Shown piece by piece: positions 43,676 through 53,312 of a DNA stretch of 64,000 nt (positions are counted from its first letter, which is position 1; each line of letters begins with the position of its first letter). This DNA is from Streptomyces sp. NBC_01750 (lineage in GTDB: Bacteria > Actinomycetota > Actinomycetes > Streptomycetales > Streptomycetaceae). The DNA lies in the NCBI RefSeq assembly GCF_035918095.1, contig NZ_CP109137.1:558001-622000 (forward strand). The letters are read 5' to 3'. The position numbers were made by a program, and so were the translations under genes. The notes beneath the pieces were generated by a model that saw nothing but the letters and a program-made list of their open reading frames with translations, was not told the DNA's origin and made no database searches.

Positions 43676-44691
43676 CCACGGTCAGCCTCACCGATGTCGC
43701 CAGTTATCTCCCCGGCGAACCGGTCCCTGCGGAGTTCTATACCGAGTACCCCGGAGCCGAGGACAAGCTCCGCGACCACCCCATGTTCAAGGTCCCGCCA
43801 TTACGGCACCATGTGGCCGCGGACGAGACCAACGCGGACATGATCGAGCGCGCGGTACAGCCCCTGATCGAGCGGCACGGCAGGGATGAGATCCGCGACG
43901 TGGATGTGCTGTTGGTGCACAGCCAGGTGCCGGACCTGCCGTTCGTGGGCGCGGGCACCGAAGTGGCACGCCGGCTGGGTCTGCACCCGGAATGGCTGAT
44001 CGACGTGGCCAACGCGGGCTGCGCGTCATTCGTGTACATGCTCAAACTGGCCCGGCGGCTGCTCACCACCACCGATGCGAGAACCGCCCTGATCTGCAAC
44101 GCGCAAAGCGCCGCCGGTCAGTGGTTCACCCAGTCCGAGGTGCGCAGGCTCGCCCAGGCCGCGATCCCGGGCGACGGCTGCGGCGTGGGTTACCTGACGA
44201 CCTCGGCCGGCGCCCCGGTACTGGACGTGGAGACCCGGCACATCGGTGCCTACGCGGGCGACATGACCGTGGTGCTCGACGACGGCCGCAAGTACTGGGA
44301 GCCCGGGGAGTCCCAGCTGCGGATCGGGTTCACCGAGGCCGGCGTCGCCAAGGTCCTGGCACGCGGGAACCGTCTCGTGCCGGAGGTGGTCACGGACCTG
44401 TGCGGGCGGCTCGGGGTGGCCACCACCGAGATCGACGTCTTCATCACCAACCAGCCCAACCGAACGTTCCTGCGCAACTGGCGGGAAGCACTGCGACTGC
44501 CGCCCGAACGGCACCTGCACACGTTCGATCAATGCGGGAATCTGTTCGGGGCCGCGATCCCGGTCACCTTGGACCGCGCCATCCACTCGCAGCGCCTCGA
44601 GGACGGCGACCTGGTGGTGCTGGGGGGATTCGCCCACGCCGGCGACTTCGCCGGTGCCGTCGCCATCCGCTGGCACGGCGGGCGGGGATGA
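43672..44691 (+). CDS. FabH-like ketoacyl synthase III with Asn in place of the catalytic His
   Basis: 339 residues, thiolase fold. Active Cys117 in ANAGCASFVYML; the second motif, HQAN in FabH, reads FITNQPNRTF with Asn260 where His should be; the third, GNTSAASIP, reads QCGNLFGAAIPVTL with Asn290. So Cys and one Asn remain but not the His that helps decarboxylate malonyl-ACP. It may instead transfer acyl groups or join a non-malonyl donor such as the ThDP product. GTG 43672 overlaps the previous stop (GTGA). TTA at 43801-43803. Confidence 0.88.
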   Translation: MTTVSLTDVASYLPGEPVPAEFYTEYPGAEDKLRDHPMFKVPPLRHHVAADETNADMIERAVQPLIERHGRDEIRDVDVLLVHSQVPDLPFVGAGTEVARRLGLHPEWLIDVANAGCASFVYMLKLARRLLTTTDARTALICNAQSAAGQWFTQSEVRRLAQAAIPGDGCGVGYLTTSAGAPVLDVETRHIGAYAGDMTVVLDDGRKYWEPGESQLRIGFTEAGVAKVLARGNRLVPEVVTDLCGRLGVATTEIDVFITNQPNRTFLRNWREALRLPPERHLHTFDQCGNLFGAAIPVTLDRAIHSQRLEDGDLVVLGGFAHAGDFAGAVAIRWHGGRG

Positions 44692-44753
44692 CCCATGGAT
44701 ATCCCCTGGATATCCCCGCCCTGCACCGGCCGACGCCCAACGAAGGCCCGTAG
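44688..44753 (+). CDS. Possible 21-residue coupled peptide
   Basis: ATG 44688 overlaps the FabH-like stop (ATGA) just as the other joints of this operon and codes for MTHGYPLDIPALHRPTPNEG plus one Pro before TAG. It may be a real tiny peptide, or the stub of a lost fourth enzyme. It holds a short tandem repeat GGATATCCCC (44697-44706, 44708-44717). Confidence 0.3.
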   Translation: MTHGYPLDIPALHRPTPNEGP

Positions 44754-45034
44754 ACGCCGCTGCCGTCGGCACGGGAAGCGATGTCGGGCCGCGTCCGGTC
44801 GGATCGGAACAGGGGCGACTTCGGGGGGACACGCGCCGCAGTGTTCGCCGGGTGCGGGGCGTGGCGGTGTCACCAAGGGCCGGAAGCGAGATCGGCCCGG
44901 TCTGCCGGGTTCCCGCAGTCCAAGGCACGCCCCCAGCCGTGCCCGCCTCAAGGCCTCTTCGTCGTGAGCGAGTTGCAGCGCTACGGCACAGTTCGGATCT
45001 TGCCCGTGTCGCTGGGATGCTTCACCATCAAGCC
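44754..45034. other. Intergenic, nothing recognised
   Basis: About 280 bases after the biosynthetic operon without a supported gene or terminator. Confidence 0.35.
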
Positions 45035-45238
45035 ATGTGGTTTTTTCTGGTACCTCTCCTGTCGCTATTTGCGCTCGCCGCCTGGATCGACTGGAAAGCA
45101 CGACAGCGCAGAAGTCATGTTCGTGCCGGAGCAGCCGTATGGAGGGATGTGCGGGATGCCCGCCGCGATGGGCGCGCCTGGGAGGCTGGATCTCTGGGAC
45201 ACAGCGGCGAAGACACCTCCTGGATGAAGAAGCGTTGA
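45035..45238 (+). CDS. Small single-TM membrane protein
   Basis: 67 residues: MWFFLVPLLSLFALAAWIDW at the N-terminus (one TM), then a basic, soluble tail (KARQRRSHVRAGAAVW). Similar short TM-plus-basic-tail proteins are frequent in Streptomyces. ATG 45035; ATG 45017 is also possible. No known function. Confidence 0.5.
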   Translation: MWFFLVPLLSLFALAAWIDWKARQRRSHVRAGAAVWRDVRDARRDGRAWEAGSLGHSGEDTSWMKKR

Positions 45239-45709
45239 GCCTGCTCTTTGACCTGGCGTCAGTCTGACGTGGCTGTTCCCGGTCAAAAGCACACCCGAAC
45301 TTTGAGAATCTCTCGACTTCGGGATCCAGCGGGTCGATGAGCGCGACCAAGTGCTGACTGATCCGGGCGGCACTCTTGGGCATGCCGTTCGGCTGCGGGC
45401 CAGGCTGATGCCCGACTGCGAGAGCGGCTGCAAGCACGTCCTGATCTCCGTCGGCTGCCACCCGCCACCCCGCGCGACAGCGTCACACCGAGGCATCAGC
45501 CCTCGCCCACGCCCGGCCCCCGCAGCGCCACGTGACGGAACTCCAGGAGCACGGCACGGGGCCGGTCCGGCTCCAAGGCAGGTGCGAGTGGTACATCGAC
45601 CCCCGCGAGCGCCCGGCGAGGCGTCTCGCCGTTGCCGCCGAGTCTCACTTAACTGTCGCAGAAGGCCGTGCGCACAATCGGCGCACCCGCTGCTTCCCCG
45701 AGGGGGGTC
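45239..45709. other. Intergenic, no gene supported
   Basis: About 470 bases. On the minus strand SQHLVALIDPLDPEVE (about 45310-45360) looks like a protein scrap without context. The YhgE-like gene's RBS GAGGGGGG sits at the end. Confidence 0.35.
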
Positions 45710-47020
45710 ATGCCTTCGAACCAACACCCGACGGGGACGACTGCGGGGCGGGTGCTGCGGAACCCGAAGATCTGGGTGCTGCCCACGGTCGTTGTCGGAG
45801 TGGTGTCCCTGCTGCTGTCCCTCATCTACATGGGCGGCATCCTCAACCCGCGCAGCGATTTGCATCGCATGCCCATCGGGCTGGTCAATGCCGACCGGGG
45901 CGCCACGGTGACGGGACAGCGGGTGAACCTTGGAGCGCAGATCACCGCGGACATCAAGGCCTCGCCCGACCCGCGGGAACAGGTCTCCTGGCGGGTTCTG
46001 GACGCTGCAGAGGCCAGAGACGGCCTGGCCTCGGGCAACCTGTACGGAGTCCTCGAGGTGCCACAGGACTTCTCCGCCTCGGTGGCAGCGCTGAACGCCA
46101 CCGGAGAGCGAGCGGCGGGCAGGCCGACGATGACCGTGTTCACCAATCCTTCGGCCGGCAGCCTGGGCGCGTCGCTGGCCGCCTCGATCGCCCAACAGGC
46201 AGCACACACCGCATCCAAGCAACTGGGCCGCTCGCTCACCGACCGTCTCCAGGACCAGGGCGGCCAAGTGACCAACGCCGAGCGGCTCTTGCTCGCCGAC
46301 CCGGTCTCGGTCGAGGTGAAGGTCGGTCATCCGGTCGGCGCGCACAGCGGCCTCGGGCTGAGCGCCTTCTACTACACGTTGCTGCTGGTTCTGGTCGGCT
46401 TCCTGGGCGGCAACGTGATCAGCAACAGCGTCGACGTCGGTCTCGGCTATGCGGCCAGCGAGATCGGGCCCCTGCGCAGACAGCGGCCCACGGTGCCCAT
46501 CTCGCGCACGCAGACGTTCATGGTCACCTGCGCGATGTCGGTCGTACTGTCCTTGCTGACGTCCAGTCTGATCCTCCTCGCCAGTGTCGTGATCCTGGGG
46601 ATGGACGCCTTCCACATCCCGCTGCTCTGGTTCTTCTCGGTGTGCGCCTCGGCCACGGTGGGGGTCGGCGTCCAGGCCCTCAACGCCGCGTTCGGCGGGA
46701 TCGGGCAACTGGTGAGCATGTTCGTCTTCATCGCCCTGTCCCTGCCGTCCTCCGGAGCCACCATCCCGCTGCAGGCGCTTCCCGACTTCTATCGCGTGCT
46801 GTCGTACTTCGAGCCAATGCGCCAGCTCACCGACGGAGTCCGTTCGATCCTGTACTTCGACGCGCGGGCCGACGCCGGCCTCACCCGGGCGTGGACCATG
46901 ATGGGCATCGGTATGGTGGCCGCCCTGCTCTTCGGCTTCGCCATGACCAGGTACTACGACCGCAAGGGTCTGCACCGCATCGTGCCCGAGCCGGCCGAGC
47001 ACCCCACGCCGGTCAGCTGA
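45710..47020 (+). CDS. YhgE/Pip-like ABC-2-type membrane protein
   Basis: 436 residues. One N-terminal TM (VLPTVVVGVVSLLLSLIYMG), a long outside domain with the family start LHRMPIGLVNADRGA and LASGNLYGVLEVPQDFSASV, then five TM helices at the C-end (about 220-415). YhgE/Pip/SNG1 proteins export or anchor surface molecules and some serve type VII-like systems or phage entry. ATG 45710 with a very strong RBS. Confidence 0.85.
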   Translation: MPSNQHPTGTTAGRVLRNPKIWVLPTVVVGVVSLLLSLIYMGGILNPRSDLHRMPIGLVNADRGATVTGQRVNLGAQITADIKASPDPREQVSWRVLDAAEARDGLASGNLYGVLEVPQDFSASVAALNATGERAAGRPTMTVFTNPSAGSLGASLAASIAQQAAHTASKQLGRSLTDRLQDQGGQVTNAERLLLADPVSVEVKVGHPVGAHSGLGLSAFYYTLLLVLVGFLGGNVISNSVDVGLGYAASEIGPLRRQRPTVPISRTQTFMVTCAMSVVLSLLTSSLILLASVVILGMDAFHIPLLWFFSVCASATVGVGVQALNAAFGGIGQLVSMFVFIALSLPSSGATIPLQALPDFYRVLSYFEPMRQLTDGVRSILYFDARADAGLTRAWTMMGIGMVAALLFGFAMTRYYDRKGLHRIVPEPAEHPTPVS

Positions 47021-47213
47021 GCTCCGCCGGACCCATCGAGGGCCGAGACATTGTCCTGGTCGATGCCGGCGAACGCATCGCCGCGTCTCGAGCGGCTGGG
47101 CCGGTCGCCTGCGGACTTCGGCATTGGTGGCGTAGCGGGGCGACCCGGGGGGTGCCACGGTGCCGAATGCGTGACGTCAGGCCAGGGCGCCGGATGCGGG
47201 AGAGAATCACGAA

Positions 47214-49103
47214 GTGACCGATCCTTCAGCGGCTCCCGGCCAGTCCGGGCAGACCGTCTGCGGCAACCACCTGCGCACGCCGTGGCGCGATTTCCTGCGG
47301 ACCGAGACGGGCAGTGCCACGTTCCTGCTGGCCGCGGTGGTGGCGGCGCTCGCCTGGGCAAATATCGGGCCGGCCTCCTACGCAGCCGTCTGGGGCACGC
47401 ACCTGTCGCTCGAGCTGGGTTCCCACGGCGTGTCGCTCGACCTGCGCGACTGGATCAACAGCGGTCTGATGACCCTGTTCTTCTTTGTTGTCGGACTCGA
47501 AGCACGCCGAGAATTCGACATGGGGGAACTGCGCGAGCGGCGACGCGTGGCACTGCCCCTGCTCGTCGGCATCGCCGGCATGGTCATACCGGTGGCCGTC
47601 TATGTCGGCATCAACAGTGGTCACTCCTCGGTGCACGGCTGGGGCGCCGCGATGTCCACGGACACCGCCTTCGCCCTGGGCATGCTGGCTCTGCTCGGCT
47701 CGCGGCTGCCGACGGGCCTGCGCGTCTTCATCCTCACGATCACCGTCGTCGACGACTTCGTCGCGCTCGGCGTCATCGCGGTCGCCTACAGCGACCGCAT
47801 CGCCGTGGCCGCCCTCCTGGTGGCACTGGGCATTTTCGGCGTCATTCTGCTGCTGCGGGCCGCCGGTGTGCGCCGAGGGCCGGTATACGCGTTGCTCGCC
47901 ATCGCGATATGGACGGCACTGCTGAAGTCCGGCGTCGACCCCGTCGTCACCGGTCTGGCCATCGGACTGCTCACGAAGGCGTATCCGGCGGCCCGCAGTG
48001 ACCTGGAGCGCGCGACCGGCTTGTTCCGGCTGTTCCGTGAACAGCCGACACCGGAACTCGAGCGCACGGTACGGCAGGGCCTGGCGTCGGCCATCTCGCC
48101 GAACGAACGGCTGCAGCGGATGTTCCACCCGTGGACCAGCTATGTGATCGTGCCGCTGTTCGCGCTGGCCAACATGGGCATCCCGATCGGCACCGAGCAG
48201 TTGTCCAGAGCCCTGCACTCACCGGTCAGTCTCGGCATCCTGTTCGGTCTCGTCCTGGGCAAGCCGGTTGCGGTCCTCGGTACGTCGTGGCTGGCGAGCC
48301 GGTTGACCCACGGGCGGACGCGTCCGCCGGTCGGCTGGGGCGCGACGGCGGCCGGCGGCACCATCGCGGGTGTCGGATTCACCGTATCCCTGCTGATCGC
48401 GACTCTCGCCTTCACCGGCAACCAACTGGAAGAGGCGAAGATCGGCATCCTCGGCGCCGCCGTCTGTGCCTTCGCCCTCACCTGGGCGGTCACGGCCGTG
48501 ATCGGACTCCTGCCGCGCCGTACACAGATTCGTGCCCTGTTGGGCGCGACGGAGGAGATTGTCGACCTGGCCGCGCCTGTCGACGACGAACGCGACCACA
48601 TCCGCGGGCCCCGGGACGCTCCGGTGACCATGGTCGAGTACGGCGACTTCGAATGCCCTTACTGCGGCAAGGCGGAGCCCGTCGTCCGCGAGCTCCTCGC
48701 GGACTTCGGGGATCTCCGCTACGTATGGCGGCATCTGCCCCTGACCGACGTCCACCCCCATGCCCAAATGGCCGCGGAAGCGTCCGAGGCCGCGGCCGCA
48801 CAGGGCGCCTTCTGGCCGATGCACGACCTCCTCCTCGAACGCCAGGACGCCCTGAAGGTTTCCGACCTGGTCCGCTACGCCACGGAACTCAACCTGGACG
48901 TCCAGCGCTTCCAGCGCGACCTGCGGAATCGGGTGGGCGCCGGGCGGGTGGCCGAGGCCGTGGAATCCGCCGACCTCAGCGGCGTGTCCGGGACACCGAC
49001 CTTCTTCATCAACGGTGTACGGCACCACGGCGCCTACGACATCGGCAATCTTTCCGCCGCCGTACGCACGGCCCGCCAGCGCGCAGCCGTACGGCAGTCA
49101 TAG
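47214..49103 (+). CDS. nhaA: NhaA Na+/H+ antiporter fused to a DsbA-like domain
   Basis: 629 residues. NhaA part (about 20-430, 11-12 TM): [32 protein letters not shown] and the essential Asp pair in [10 protein letters not shown]. From about 465 a thioredoxin-fold DsbA-like domain with [17 protein letters not shown] (CPYC near 480) and [17 protein letters not shown] with the cis-Pro. The fusion is known in actinobacteria: ion exchange plus a disulphide or redox sensor, its side of the membrane being uncertain. GTG 47214 has GGGAGAG upstream. Confidence 0.93.
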   Translation: MTDPSAAPGQSGQTVCGNHLRTPWRDFLRTETGSATFLLAAVVAALAWANIGPASYAAVWGTHLSLELGSHGVSLDLRDWINSGLMTLFFFVVGLEARREFDMGELRERRRVALPLLVGIAGMVIPVAVYVGINSGHSSVHGWGAAMSTDTAFALGMLALLGSRLPTGLRVFILTITVVDDFVALGVIAVAYSDRIAVAALLVALGIFGVILLLRAAGVRRGPVYALLAIAIWTALLKSGVDPVVTGLAIGLLTKAYPAARSDLERATGLFRLFREQPTPELERTVRQGLASAISPNERLQRMFHPWTSYVIVPLFALANMGIPIGTEQLSRALHSPVSLGILFGLVLGKPVAVLGTSWLASRLTHGRTRPPVGWGATAAGGTIAGVGFTVSLLIATLAFTGNQLEEAKIGILGAAVCAFALTWAVTAVIGLLPRRTQIRALLGATEEIVDLAAPVDDERDHIRGPRDAPVTMVEYGDFECPYCGKAEPVVRELLADFGDLRYVWRHLPLTDVHPHAQMAAEASEAAAAQGAFWPMHDLLLERQDALKVSDLVRYATELNLDVQRFQRDLRNRVGAGRVAEAVESADLSGVSGTPTFFINGVRHHGAYDIGNLSAAVRTARQRAAVRQS

Positions 49104-49292
49104 TTCCGGAGCCGACGCCCGCGGAACCGGCGAGCTGCCCCTGGCAGTCGCAGGGGCCGGTCATGACACGGCCGTTGTTGCGGACTTGCGCGGTTCCCCG
49201 AGGCGCGCGCCACAGGCCGCTCAACTCGCTGGACCTGTGACCGGGGCCTACGATTCTTTTGGAGCTTTTCCTCTCGTGACGGGAGCCGGCCC

Positions 49293-50507
49293 ATGACGCG
49301 CTTGCACGCACGGCTGCGCAGGGGGGCGGCGGCGGCCATGGCGGCCGGGCTGCTGGTCATCTCGGTGTCCGCGGAATCCGCGTACGCCCAACCCAACCCG
49401 GCACCAGCCGTGATCTCCTCCCCCTCCCCGTCCTCCTCCGACTTCCCGCAGCTCACTCCCGCTGTGGCCAAGCAGTTGGACAAGGCAGTCACACAGGTCA
49501 TGCGCGAAGCGAACGTGCCCGGCGTGACCGTTGGACTGTGGGCTCCCGGCAAGGGCAGCTACGTTCGCGCGTTCGGGGTCGCCGACAAGACGACGGGCGC
49601 GCCCATGTCCACCGGCTTGAACATGCGAATCGGGAGTGAAACCAAGACGTTTACGGTGACTGCGCTGCTCAAGCTGGTCGACCAGGGCAAAGTCGGCCTC
49701 GACGACCCGATCGGAAAGTACGTGGAGGGTGTCCCCAACGGAGACCGGATCACTCTGCGCGAGCTGGCGGGGATGCGCAGCGGACTCTTCAACTACTCGA
49801 TGGACCCGGGCTTCTTCAAAGCGCTGACCACCAACCCCCGACGGCCGTTCACGCCGCAGGAGTTGCTCGCGTATTCCTTCAAGCATCCCGTGCTGTTCCA
49901 GCCCGGTGAGAAGTTCTACTACTGCAACACCAACCTGATCCTGCTCGGCCTCGTGGTGGAGAAGGTCAGCGGTCAGTCCCTCGCGGAGTACATCAGGCAA
50001 ACCGTCCTCGAACCGGCGGGCCTGCACCACACGCTCTTCCCGAAGGGCGCGGAGTTCCCGACGCCGCACGCCCATGGCTACACCGACCAGACGGCGACCG
50101 GCGAGACCGAGGACTCGACGGACTGGAACCCCTCCTGGGGCTGGGCCGCCGGAGCCATGATCTCCGATCAGAACGACCTGCGTACCTGGGCCCGCGTCCT
50201 CGCCACCGGTACTCTGCTCACCCCCGCCACGCAGGCCCAGCGCCTGAAGTTCAGCCCCAGCGGCCTGCCGGAAACCGGTTACGGCCTGGGCATCTTCAGC
50301 GTCGCGGGCTGGATCGGCCACAACGGTTCGCTGCCCGGCTACGAGTCCCTGGTCGTCTACCTGCCGGAGTCGAGGGCAACCCTGGTGGTGCTCCTCAACA
50401 CGGACATCAACTACAAGGGCTCTGAACCGAGCACTCTCTTCGGCCAGGCGATCACGAGCATCGTGACCCCGCAGCACATCTTCAAACTGCCCGCCCAGCC
50501 GGCCTAG
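49293..50507 (+). CDS. Secreted serine hydrolase (class C beta-lactamase/DD-peptidase family)
   Basis: 404 residues. Signal peptide (RRGAAAAMAAGLLVISVSAES, cut near AYA). Active Ser in SETK (IGSETKTFTVTALL, about 113), second motif YxN in YYCNTN (about 209), third HNG (IGHNGSLPGY, about 343, the KTG equivalent). Such proteins are D-Ala-D-Ala carboxypeptidases, esterases or beta-lactamase-like enzymes. ATG 49293 follows GGGAGCC. Confidence 0.92.
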   Translation: MTRLHARLRRGAAAAMAAGLLVISVSAESAYAQPNPAPAVISSPSPSSSDFPQLTPAVAKQLDKAVTQVMREANVPGVTVGLWAPGKGSYVRAFGVADKTTGAPMSTGLNMRIGSETKTFTVTALLKLVDQGKVGLDDPIGKYVEGVPNGDRITLRELAGMRSGLFNYSMDPGFFKALTTNPRRPFTPQELLAYSFKHPVLFQPGEKFYYCNTNLILLGLVVEKVSGQSLAEYIRQTVLEPAGLHHTLFPKGAEFPTPHAHGYTDQTATGETEDSTDWNPSWGWAAGAMISDQNDLRTWARVLATGTLLTPATQAQRLKFSPSGLPETGYGLGIFSVAGWIGHNGSLPGYESLVVYLPESRATLVVLLNTDINYKGSEPSTLFGQAITSIVTPQHIFKLPAQPA

Positions 50508-50508
50508 G

Positions 50509-50538
50509 GGCGGTGAGCCGGCCCCCGGCCACACCGCC
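50509..50538. terminator. Hairpin after serine hydrolase
   Basis: GGCGGTG (50509-50515) and CACCGCC (50532-50538) enclose a further CCGG/CCGG pair; it begins 2 bases past the stop codon. Probable terminator. Confidence 0.55.
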
Positions 50539-50732
50539 GCCGATCGAGGGCGTCATCTACCCCGGCCGGGGAGCAGGCGCCATTCTCATGGTGCTCAGCC
50601 GGAGCGCCCGCTCCCCGTAACTTCTGGCCTTCGGCATCGGCCTCGTCTCCTTGGGACACGTCGTGAAGGCAGCACAACGCCCCACACCCGCTGGGCAATC
50701 CTCAGCGTCGGAGGTTAAAGCCGAGCCAGGTC

Positions 50733-51305
50733 TCACCCAGCTGAAGGAGCCGGTTGTTGTTCCTCCGTGGAGGGATTGCCGGTGAGAGCGCTGTAATAGA
50801 CGGATTTCTGCTGCTTGGTGCGCTCGCTCTGGTTCTTTGCGACCGATGCTTCCAGGGCATTGCGCACCAGGGTGACGTTCACCGTACGCTCCGGGTGTGC
50901 CTTCGCCAGCTCTTTGGTGACTTCGGCCGCCGACCTCGGTTCATGGTGCTCGGCGAGCAGGGCTACGACGAGTTCACGCAGCGGCGGCCCGGCAGGTTGT
51001 GCCTTCGCAGCGGCCTTCGTCTTTGGCGCATTCTTGGGGCGCTTGCCCTTGCCGACAACCGTGCTGGCACGCCGCGCGCTGGGAACGACTGAGGTCATTG
51101 CCGCTTTGGCGTCCTTGGCGGAGGCGGTCCCGAGGGCCTCCCGCATGCTCACCAGCAGTTCGTGATCCTGCTGCAGCGCCTCAAGCTTGTCCTGCAGTGC
51201 GGCAGCCTCGGACTTGAGGCGTTCCTGTTCCCTCGCGTTGGACTCGATGTCGGTAGCGACCTGCTTCGCGTATTGCGATTTCAGGGTGGGGTTCTTCTCC
51301 GGCAC
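50733..51305 (-). CDS. Coiled-coil protein with winged-helix-like end
   Basis: 190 residues. Residues about 18-60 form a coiled coil (AREQERLKSEAAALQDKLEA), the middle is basic and Lys/Ala/Pro-rich (KGKRPKNAPKTKAAAKAQ), and the end (about 105-175) reads as a winged helix: PLRELVVALLAEHHEPRSAA, EVTKELAKAHPERTVNVTLV, VRNALEASVAKNQ. Probably a nucleoid or regulatory DNA-binding protein. ATG 51303-51305 with AGAAAG near. Not recognised by name. Confidence 0.75.
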   Translation of the reverse strand: MPEKNPTLKSQYAKQVATDIESNAREQERLKSEAAALQDKLEALQQDHELLVSMREALGTASAKDAKAAMTSVVPSARRASTVVGKGKRPKNAPKTKAAAKAQPAGPPLRELVVALLAEHHEPRSAAEVTKELAKAHPERTVNVTLVRNALEASVAKNQSERTKQQKSVYYSALTGNPSTEEQQPAPSAG

Positions 51306-52508
51306 GACAGCTCTCTTTCCTCGTACCTATGTTGATGCCGGATGCTACCCACACTGACCGCGTTTATAGAACGACGAAGTAGGTGATGAGTCTCGCAACA
51401 CCCTGTCGGGCACGAGTGAAGTGCCGTCGGCGCCGAGTCCCCTTCGTGTGTGCAGCCGCGCCGAATGGCTCGTCGTCGAGCGGCAGTTCGGGGCACCGAG
51501 CGCTGCTGTCGACGGCGGCTCCCAAGTGCCGTTCCACCTCTTAGCATCCTCCCAAGTCGCCCCGAAAGAAGGCGAGATGGAATGAAGGGTAAACCGTATC
51601 GAGGTGTCTCACCCCGCTCTCGGCCTGCCACCCGAGACAGAGCTTGCCCCCGACATGTACGCCCCGGCGGTGACGGTCACCGGGCGCCCGCGCTTCCGCT
51701 GTCTCGAATTGTTGGGGGATTCTGTCAGGTGATCGGCGACCGGAAAAACGGTGCGCTGCCGTGGGATGTGGATGGGGGGTGCGCCGCGTGGGGGCGCTAC
51801 AGCCGGGATGGTGGGTGCCGGCCGGTGAAGGCAGCGATGGCATTTCCCCCACCGGCCGCGCGTGGAACCAGTCGTCGGCACCGACGTAGGCCGGTGGCAC
51901 CGGGTATGTCGGCAGGCAGTGGGAGCAGCATGTATGCGGTGGACGCGGACAGCGGGCGGCAGCGGCGGGTATTCGAACACCGGCCACTATGTGACTTCGT
52001 CTCCCCCGCGGTCGTGAGCGGCCAGGTGTACGTGGGCAACTGGGACGAACACATGCGATTCCTGCCGCCACCCGTCCGAACAGCGGTGAGGCAGAGCGCT
52101 CAGCGGACGGCCCCGCACACGCTCCTCGCCACGCGCCCGAATGAGACGGCGGGCCACAAGCTCCTCCGAACGTCCGAAGCAGGCCACTGCCTCCCCGGTC
52201 CTGGCACCGGGTGCGCCGACGAATCGGCCGACTGGATCGGCAGGTCAGGCCTGGGTACCCGGGCCTGAGCACGGACGTCCCGCGCGGCGGCCAGACCCCG
52301 TTGACGCTCCGCGACGCGCCGTCGCCAACCCTGTACGAGCTCGCCGGCTCTTGAGCCGCGAGGCTGGGCAGCTGTGCGTGATCGCGCGCCGTGCCCTTGA
52401 CAGCGCCTCCTGACGGCCGCAGGATCGCTCTGAAGCTGTCAGACAGCCAGACAGGTGGGTCGGGTGCCCCCGTGCGGAACACGACCAAGTCCAGGACAAG
52501 GCCTAGCG
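51306..52508. other. 1.2-kb stretch of degenerate sequence
   Basis: No intact gene. It holds the leftward promoter of the coiled-coil gene (AT-rich around 51330-51375) and the propeller fragment at 51870-52060. The rest gives only antisense or random frames. Looks like a decayed region. Confidence 0.5.
51870..52060 (+). pseudogene. Fragment of a PQQ-like beta-propeller protein
   Basis: MYAVDADSGRQRRVFEH, then FVSPAVVSGQVYVGNWDEH match the WD-like blade repeat of PQQ-type propellers (YALDA-TG--RW ... SSPAV--G-VYVG). A preceding blade piece (PVVGTDV) is in another frame about 60 bases upstream. Such blades are found in sensor kinases (PknD-like) or dehydrogenases; the rest is lost. Confidence 0.55.
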
Positions 52509-53312
52509 ATGCACACAGCGATACACACCCAGACAACACGGCACCAGCATCCGGACCCACCGGTCCGCGCACACATGCCGCTCTTGGTGTCGGTTGACGA
52601 GACCTCGAGTTCGACGCTGGCCACCAGGTTGAACCGGGCGGGTCTCGCGCTCGGCGCCGCCGTGCGCTGGGGAAGCGAGTCGGCCTGCGCCTCAGTACTG
52701 GAACGAAGACCGGCGATGATCCTGCTCGATGTGCCCACGACGGAGGCTGACGGGCTGGCAAGGCTCGTCCGGGCCGCCTCGCTGATCGCTCCCGTCGCCG
52801 TCCTGCGACACCAAGGGCGGGATGCCGTCGCCGCATTCTCCGCCGGGGCGTTCGATGTCCTCGACCGGCAGAGACCGGCCGCCGAACTCGCCTGGCGCAT
52901 CCATGCCGACCTGAGACGCCGCCCGACGGTGCCGGCGCCGCGCTGGCCGGCGGGGAGTACCACCAGCCAGCGCCTACTGTTCGACGTGATCGCCCGGGCG
53001 CAGGCTCCTGTCTGCTGCCACCATCTGAGACTCCTTCTGGGAACGCCCTGCCTTCCCATGACGCTTCGGGCACTCAAGGCACGGATCCAACGCCTGCTGC
53101 CCGTCTTCGCCGACCACGGACTGGCACTGATCGTGGATCAGCAGTGGGGACTGGCGACCTACCGGGCCCGGACCGTGGACGCTCCCGTCGCGGGCCCCTC
53201 ACAGACCGCCCAGGGCACCGGTCAGCCCTCGCACGCGGCGCACCGAGACTCCCGTAGCGGAGGGGCTCACCCTCACGTGGGGAACGACTCCGATGTCACC
53301 ATCCAGACGTGA
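52509..53312 (+). CDS. Receiver-like regulator
   Basis: 267 residues. After ~25 residues a CheY-like fold (MPLLVSVDETSSSTLATRLN, MILLDVPTTEADGLARLVRA with Asp in ILLD, then VAVLRHQGRDAVAAFSAGAF and DVLDRQ) but the acidic pair that holds Mg is replaced by VDE and the Lys is missing, so it is probably not phosphorylated normally. The C-terminal part (residues 140-240) may be an OmpR-like effector (LRALKARIQRLLPVFADHGL, WGLATYRA). ATG 52509 or 52575. It overlaps the VOC gene tail to tail by 40 bases. Confidence 0.65.
   Translation: MHTAIHTQTTRHQHPDPPVRAHMPLLVSVDETSSSTLATRLNRAGLALGAAVRWGSESACASVLERRPAMILLDVPTTEADGLARLVRAASLIAPVAVLRHQGRDAVAAFSAGAFDVLDRQRPAAELAWRIHADLRRRPTVPAPRWPAGSTTSQRLLFDVIARAQAPVCCHHLRLLLGTPCLPMTLRALKARIQRLLPVFADHGLALIVDQQWGLATYRARTVDAPVAGPSQTAQGTGQPSHAAHRDSRSGGAHPHVGNDSDVTIQT

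Noticed and set aside
45065..47158. Long minus-strand frame over the YhgE-like gene
   Set aside because: Shadow of the plus-strand gene, which has a strong RBS and TM pattern.
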